Position numbers and translations under genes: made by a program. Positions 21,991 to 25,137 of a stretch of DNA of 25,137 nt are shown here, one piece after another; within the stretch, counting starts at the first letter, position 1, and every line of letters begins with the position of its first letter. This DNA is from a virus. The stretch covers positions 1 to 25,137 of the IMG/VR virus record IMGVR_UViG_3300035670_001169; one strand, written 5' to 3'. Below the pieces are notes generated by a model. It did no database searches, had not been told where the DNA came from, and was given only the letters and a program-made list of their open reading frames with translations.

Positions 21991-22701
21991 TCACATCGCC
22001 GATAAGAAATTGATGGTCAGGATCACCGATGGAATCTCAGGGCGTGTGGGCGACGTGTCGGTCGCATAGTGCTCCAAAAACACGTCCGTGCTGCTGGCCC
22101 ACCAAGCAAGCTCCAAGTAGTTGGTGCTTGGATCGTTGACCGTGAAGATGCCGCTGACGGCCGGGACAATGTGCGCCCAGGTGCTGGAGTCCTTGCGGGC
22201 CGCGATGTCAAAACGCCTGCGACTGGAAGGAAAATTGGCTCCGGTGTCCTTGGCCCACACCTCAAACTCCTGAACCGCGTTGCTGCGGTTGGAGACCTGC
22301 AAGGTGAAGGTGACCAGGTACTGCCCGCCACACGGCACGTAAATCTTGCTGTTGTCCACGACCTGGATGCCGTTGGAGACACCAATCACGTCATAGGTCA
22401 AAAGCTCCTCGGTTGTGGTGCTGGTGAGGTCCTGGTCCACGTTGGAGATCAGCATCGCGTGCGGCAAGATGATGCCGTTGGAGAGCTGAAAGCCGCGAAC
22501 CCCGCCAGCAAAGCCGCCCCCTGCACCGCTGCCCGCCGCGAACCAAGAGGCTGCTCCGGCCTTGTCCTCGCTGGTGGTTGGCGTGTAGGTGTTGTTGAGC
22601 TGAAAGACCACCTGCTCCAGCGAGCGCACAAGCTGGTCGAACTGCTCGGCGCTGTACTCGGGCCGAGCGTTGGGCAGTCGGACGTTGTTGATCTTGCTCA
22701 T
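21991..22701 (-). CDS. Putative tail fibre or appendage protein with C-terminal beta-sandwich (236 aa)
   Basis: ATG at 22699-22701 overlaps the stop of the 619-aa gene as ATGA. The N-terminus (LPNARPEYSAEQFDQLVRSL) forms a helix that probably attaches to the virion. A Gly-rich hinge follows at 57-70 (GSGAGGGFAGGVRG). The rest (IYVPCGGQYLVTFTLQVSNR, FEVWAKDTGANFPSSRRRFD, SVILTINFLSAM at the end) has the alternating strand pattern of a C1q/TNF-like or similar jelly-roll domain as found in receptor-binding phage proteins. A trimeric fibre tip or knob would fit. The fold is my pattern judgement. Translational coupling to the 619-aa protein suggests assembly in the same structure. Confidence 0.7.
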   Translation of the reverse strand: MSKINNVRLPNARPEYSAEQFDQLVRSLEQVVFQLNNTYTPTTSEDKAGAASWFAAGSGAGGGFAGGVRGFQLSNGIILPHAMLISNVDQDLTSTTTEELLTYDVIGVSNGIQVVDNSKIYVPCGGQYLVTFTLQVSNRSNAVQEFEVWAKDTGANFPSSRRRFDIAARKDSSTWAHIVPAVSGIFTVNDPSTNYLELAWWASSTDVFLEHYATDTSPTRPEIPSVILTINFLSAM

Positions 22702-24557
22702 CTTAGGCCATCAGGCTGGAGCTCGACACGCATCGTGCCAAAGCGCCAGTCACTGTCCAAGTCCGCACTTTCAATGCGAAGCTGAATCTGTCGACCCCGC
22801 GCACGTGTATCGACTTTTTCCGTAGTCGGAGTGATGACATACGGATCCAAAGAACTGGGAGAGGCCGTCGCCTGCGGGAAAGGACGCAACAACAAGCGGA
22901 CCGTTAAGTTGCCAACCTGATTCTTGAAGTCCGGGATGAACCGGCTCATGAGCAGCATCTGATCGCCGTCGCCGATGTCAAAGTACCCGGACACAATAAA
23001 CGCGCTGATCGGATCCCCGGCCGCGTTGGCCCCGTCCTCTTGACTGTACAACCGAGTGCGACCAGCGGTAAGCCCGTAGATCGTATCGTTGAAAGTCGGC
23101 GTTTCCGTGTTATCAGGCAGATAAACCGATGCGATCGGCTTTGAAAAGGTGTTCATGTCCACCCATGAAGTCCTGGCCATCGTACCAATCGACCAGACAT
23201 TTTCAAGGTAGTTATACGTTACAAAGCGATCCACATAGTCACTGGTGAACGAGCAGTACCACCAGGTCACCTCATTAAATTGGGTGTTGATGCCTACATG
23301 AGTCTTGGAGCTTTGAATCAGATTGATATCCTTGAAAACGTAGTCCTGCACCGTGCAAGGAATCTTCTTGACCGTACCATCGAACATGAAAAACGCATCA
23401 CGGCCCATCCAATACGCCACACCGTTCACGTCTGCCGCTGCATGTGGCCCGATACAGCCGCAGTTGGCCCCCAGCTGCTGGAAGCCAAAAGTGTAAGGCG
23501 GTCCCAAGTACTGCTGACCATGGAGCGACGTGTCGGTGAAGATCAGAATCTGACCGCGCGAACGGATCGCGGTAACAATGGTGTTGCCGTCCGTGAGCCG
23601 TTGTCCACCAGCCGTGTTGACAACAGTAGGCACAAAGTTAGTGATGTCCTCCTGATTGGAGAACCGCACAAACATCGGATCCTGCGAAGTCGCAGTGCCA
23701 AGCACCGTCTCCGTTCCAAAGCACACCAAATGCCTGTCCGGGGTGGACACCAGCGCGTACTTGCTTTTGGTAGGTGCTCCGGAAATGGCCGTGGCACGGG
23801 TGGTCAATCCCCCTGCAGGAGTCCACTCGTAGATACCCCCATCCACTATTTGGGCAATCAGGTTCTCACCGTAATTGTCAAACTGCCATACACGCGCATT
23901 CAACTGCACTCCGGCAGACGGCGGACGGGGTGTGCCCCAGGTGAAGAAACCCCACGTTCCTATGCCCCAGCCGAAATCAAGGTACCCCTGGTCGGAGCCT
24001 ACGTTGATCTGATAGTCGGCGTCGGCCGTCCCTGCCCCGGTTGCCGTGCTGGTGGCTGCGGTGGGCGACGTAATACGGTAGGTGTTAGCGCTTAGGACCT
24101 CAACGATCTCAAACTCATTGTCCAAGTCCGCATTCGGAATGCCGCCCGGGTCCCCTGTGGTGTTGGAGAGCGTGACAAAGTCACCGGTGATCGCGCCATG
24201 CGCCGTGTCATTGACCACCACGTTGGTCGAGCCGTTGGTCGTATCAAACGTCACGCCCGTGCTCGTATGACGGATGGGAGTGATATCGGCCCACTGTCCG
24301 CCATAAAACACATAGAGCTTGCGATTAGTTCCGATGGCCGCGCGCGGCGATCCATCCAGCGCGGTCCAAGTAAAGACCTCACTGGTGTAGCCAATGAAGT
24401 AAGCTTCAGTGTTGTTGAAGTTGGTCCAGCCGCCCATCTTCTCGGGCAGGCCATAGCGGAAACGCACGTAGTCGCAATCGACCCAGCCGCCTTCCGCACC
24501 GTACTCGGTGTTTTGTTTGTCAACACCCGGCTTAAGAGCTAGTCGAAGAAGTGGCAT
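22698..24557 (-). CDS. Tail/packaged-DNA stabilisation-like structural protein with FCCH-like insert (619 aa)
   Basis: ATG at 24555-24557. The N-terminus (MPLLRLALKPGVDKQNTEYG, GGWVDCDYVRFRYGLPEKMG, FTWTALDGSPRAAIGTNRK) matches a structural protein family I recall from many marine podoviruses, often annotated as P22 gp10-like stabilisation or tail protein. Repeated beta segments through the body (TDTSLHGQQYLGPPYTFGFQ, YLENVWSIGTMARTSWVDM) suggest a beta-propeller-like or multi-sheet fold. At about 102-175, NGSTNVVVNDTAHGAITGDF to ITSPTAATSTATGAG resembles the FCCH domain named from ubiquitin-activating E1 enzymes and common in phage structural proteins. It probably sits at the head-tail connector or tail hub. 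The basic gene upstream ends 3 nt before it. Confidence 0.75.
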   Translation of the reverse strand: MPLLRLALKPGVDKQNTEYGAEGGWVDCDYVRFRYGLPEKMGGWTNFNNTEAYFIGYTSEVFTWTALDGSPRAAIGTNRKLYVFYGGQWADITPIRHTSTGVTFDTTNGSTNVVVNDTAHGAITGDFVTLSNTTGDPGGIPNADLDNEFEIVEVLSANTYRITSPTAATSTATGAGTADADYQINVGSDQGYLDFGWGIGTWGFFTWGTPRPPSAGVQLNARVWQFDNYGENLIAQIVDGGIYEWTPAGGLTTRATAISGAPTKSKYALVSTPDRHLVCFGTETVLGTATSQDPMFVRFSNQEDITNFVPTVVNTAGGQRLTDGNTIVTAIRSRGQILIFTDTSLHGQQYLGPPYTFGFQQLGANCGCIGPHAAADVNGVAYWMGRDAFFMFDGTVKKIPCTVQDYVFKDINLIQSSKTHVGINTQFNEVTWWYCSFTSDYVDRFVTYNYLENVWSIGTMARTSWVDMNTFSKPIASVYLPDNTETPTFNDTIYGLTAGRTRLYSQEDGANAAGDPISAFIVSGYFDIGDGDQMLLMSRFIPDFKNQVGNLTVRLLLRPFPQATASPSSLDPYVITPTTEKVDTRARGRQIQLRIESADLDSDWRFGTMRVELQPDGLR

Positions 24558-24560
24558 GGC

Positions 24561-24791
24561 TTATCGGAACCCCGCTGTTTTCTTGGCAATTCGCGTGGGC
24601 TGCTTCACAAACTGCTTGCCCTTGGCGTTGCCCTTGGCCTTGGCCCGGTTGGTCGCGGCTTTCTCGCCCGGCGACAAAGCGCCCCAGGCCGCATCGGGCA
24701 AATAGCGCTTCTTGCCCTTGCTGGGCTTGCCGTCAGACGTTCGCCACTTCTGTGTGGTCCAGTCCTTGAGCGATTGCTGTGGCGCTTTCAC
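24561..24791 (-). CDS. Small basic conserved phage protein (76 aa), GTG start
   Basis: The frame is open to 24857, but GTG at 24789-24791 is preferred: it overlaps the preceding stop as GTGA and has a strong GGTGGAGG Shine-Dalgarno. The product has KDWTTQKWRTSDGKPSKGKK, RYLPDAAWGALSPGEKAATN and a Lys/Arg-rich end (KGKQFVKQPTRIAKKTAGFR). This sequence type is common beside capsid and tail genes of marine phages, possibly the DUF5872 group; I am not certain of that name. The high basic charge and paired Trp suggest nucleic-acid or virion binding. Function unknown. Confidence 0.75.
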   Translation of the reverse strand: MKAPQQSLKDWTTQKWRTSDGKPSKGKKRYLPDAAWGALSPGEKAATNRAKAKGNAKGKQFVKQPTRIAKKTAGFR

Positions 24792-24988
24792 GACGTGTAG
24801 CCTCCACCCTTTTTCTTGTATTGCTGGGCCAGAAGCTGGGCCTTGCGGGCGCTCCATTCCCCAGGATCGCCGCCCTTGGTGCCTGCCTTGATACGCTCAA
24901 AAAGCGCTTTGCGCATGCCGGGCTTGGTATAGTTCCCTGCTGCGTTGACCGTGGACCGGGTCTTAGAGGTTGATTTTTTTGTAGGCAT
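24788..24988 (-). CDS. Small basic conserved phage protein (66 aa)
   Basis: ATG at 24986-24988 with AAGGA six bases upstream. The protein starts MPTKKSTSKTRSTVNAAGNY and continues TKPGMRKALFERIKAGTKGG and GEWSARKAQLLAQQYKKKGG. The TKPGxRKxLFxxIKAG and GxWSARKAQLL blocks are familiar from small proteins widespread in phage structural regions. It has a basic N-terminal tail and one amphipathic helix. It is coupled to the next small basic gene through a GTGA overlap, so the two may work as a pair. No function is established to my knowledge. Confidence 0.8.
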   Translation of the reverse strand: MPTKKSTSKTRSTVNAAGNYTKPGMRKALFERIKAGTKGGDPGEWSARKAQLLAQQYKKKGGGYTS

Positions 24989-25032
24989 GACTGTCCTTGG
25001 GCGGGAGACTGGGCGCTAGTCTAGCCGCAACG

Positions 25033-25137
25033 CTATGATGCGTCCAACATTTCAAGTGCTGATTGACGAACTTCTTCAACCCTTCTGCCCCAACCTTTGC
25101 CAAACACGTCCCAAGTGCTTAACTCTTGGAGGAAGGC
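25033..25137 (-). CDS. Partial hypothetical protein (C-terminal 34 residues)
   Basis: The frame enters from the right edge and ends at TAG 25033-25035. The visible part begins AFLQELSTWDVFGKGWGRRV and ends in a helix, EEVRQSALEMLDAS. It lies upstream of the two small basic genes on the same strand, 44 nt away, and so belongs to the virion module. The gap holds a small inverted repeat (AGACT...AGTCT) without a T-run and nothing else recognisable. Too little is present to name a family. Confidence 0.6.
   Translation of the reverse strand, partial: AFLQELSTWDVFGKGWGRRVEEVRQSALEMLDAS

Noticed and set aside
23280-24095. 271-aa plus-strand ORF, and similar long ones at 1455-2270 and 6318-7097
   Set aside because: All lie antisense to well-supported genes and have no recognisable domain.
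24989-25032. Inverted repeat AGACT...AGTCT as a terminator
   Set aside because: The stem is only 5 bp and there is no T-run on either strand.
1-25137. tRNA genes, integrase or attachment sites
   Set aside because: None recognised by eye on either strand; a tRNA scan and integrase profile search would be needed to exclude them fully.

Overview
This window looks like part of a tailed-phage genome, most likely a podovirus of an aquatic, moderately GC-rich bacterium. The replication genes (family A DNA polymerase with proofreading domain, archaeo-eukaryotic-type primase, UvrD-like helicase, SNF2-like helicase, Cas4/RecB-like nuclease) and the set of very large, low-complexity virion proteins together resemble the HMO-2011-type and related uncultured marine/freshwater podoviruses. 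That placement is inferred from gene content, not from a search. I saw no integrase, repressor, RNA polymerase, tRNA, insertion sequence or CRISPR array.

Layout. (1) 1-1000, minus strand: four small genes, with a promoter/operator-like region at 344-374 and a rho-independent terminator at 1004-1030 that closes the polymerase operon. (2) 1068-7979, minus strand: the replication operon. In transcription order it holds a 114-aa protein, a 187-aa coiled-coil protein, an SSB-like protein, an AEP primase, an 81-aa protein, a UvrD-like helicase and PolA. Most junctions from the primase onward are 4-nt stop/start overlaps, so translation is probably coupled. (3) 7980-8061: a divergent regulatory region with a perfect 10-bp palindrome. 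(4) 8062-10199, plus strand: SNF2-like helicase and PD-(D/E)XK nuclease, the only plus-strand genes. (5) 10159-25137, minus strand: the virion module. In transcription order it holds a partial unknown gene, two small basic proteins, a 619-aa tail/stabilisation-like protein with an FCCH-like insert, a 236-aa fibre-like protein, a 110-aa beta protein, then four large putative internal/ejection proteins of 689, 1106, 870 and 1126 aa. No gene-free stretch exceeds 300 bases.

The most notable points are: an in-frame TGA that interrupts the P-loop of the UvrD-like helicase as a 6-bp insertion; a promoter plus two-hairpin leader before the 689-aa gene whose loop is complementary to that gene's Shine-Dalgarno; a 1106-aa Ala/Gln/Gly/Leu protein lacking Cys, Trp and His and almost lacking Lys; and a leucine at the E. 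coli Phe762-equivalent position of the DNA polymerase.
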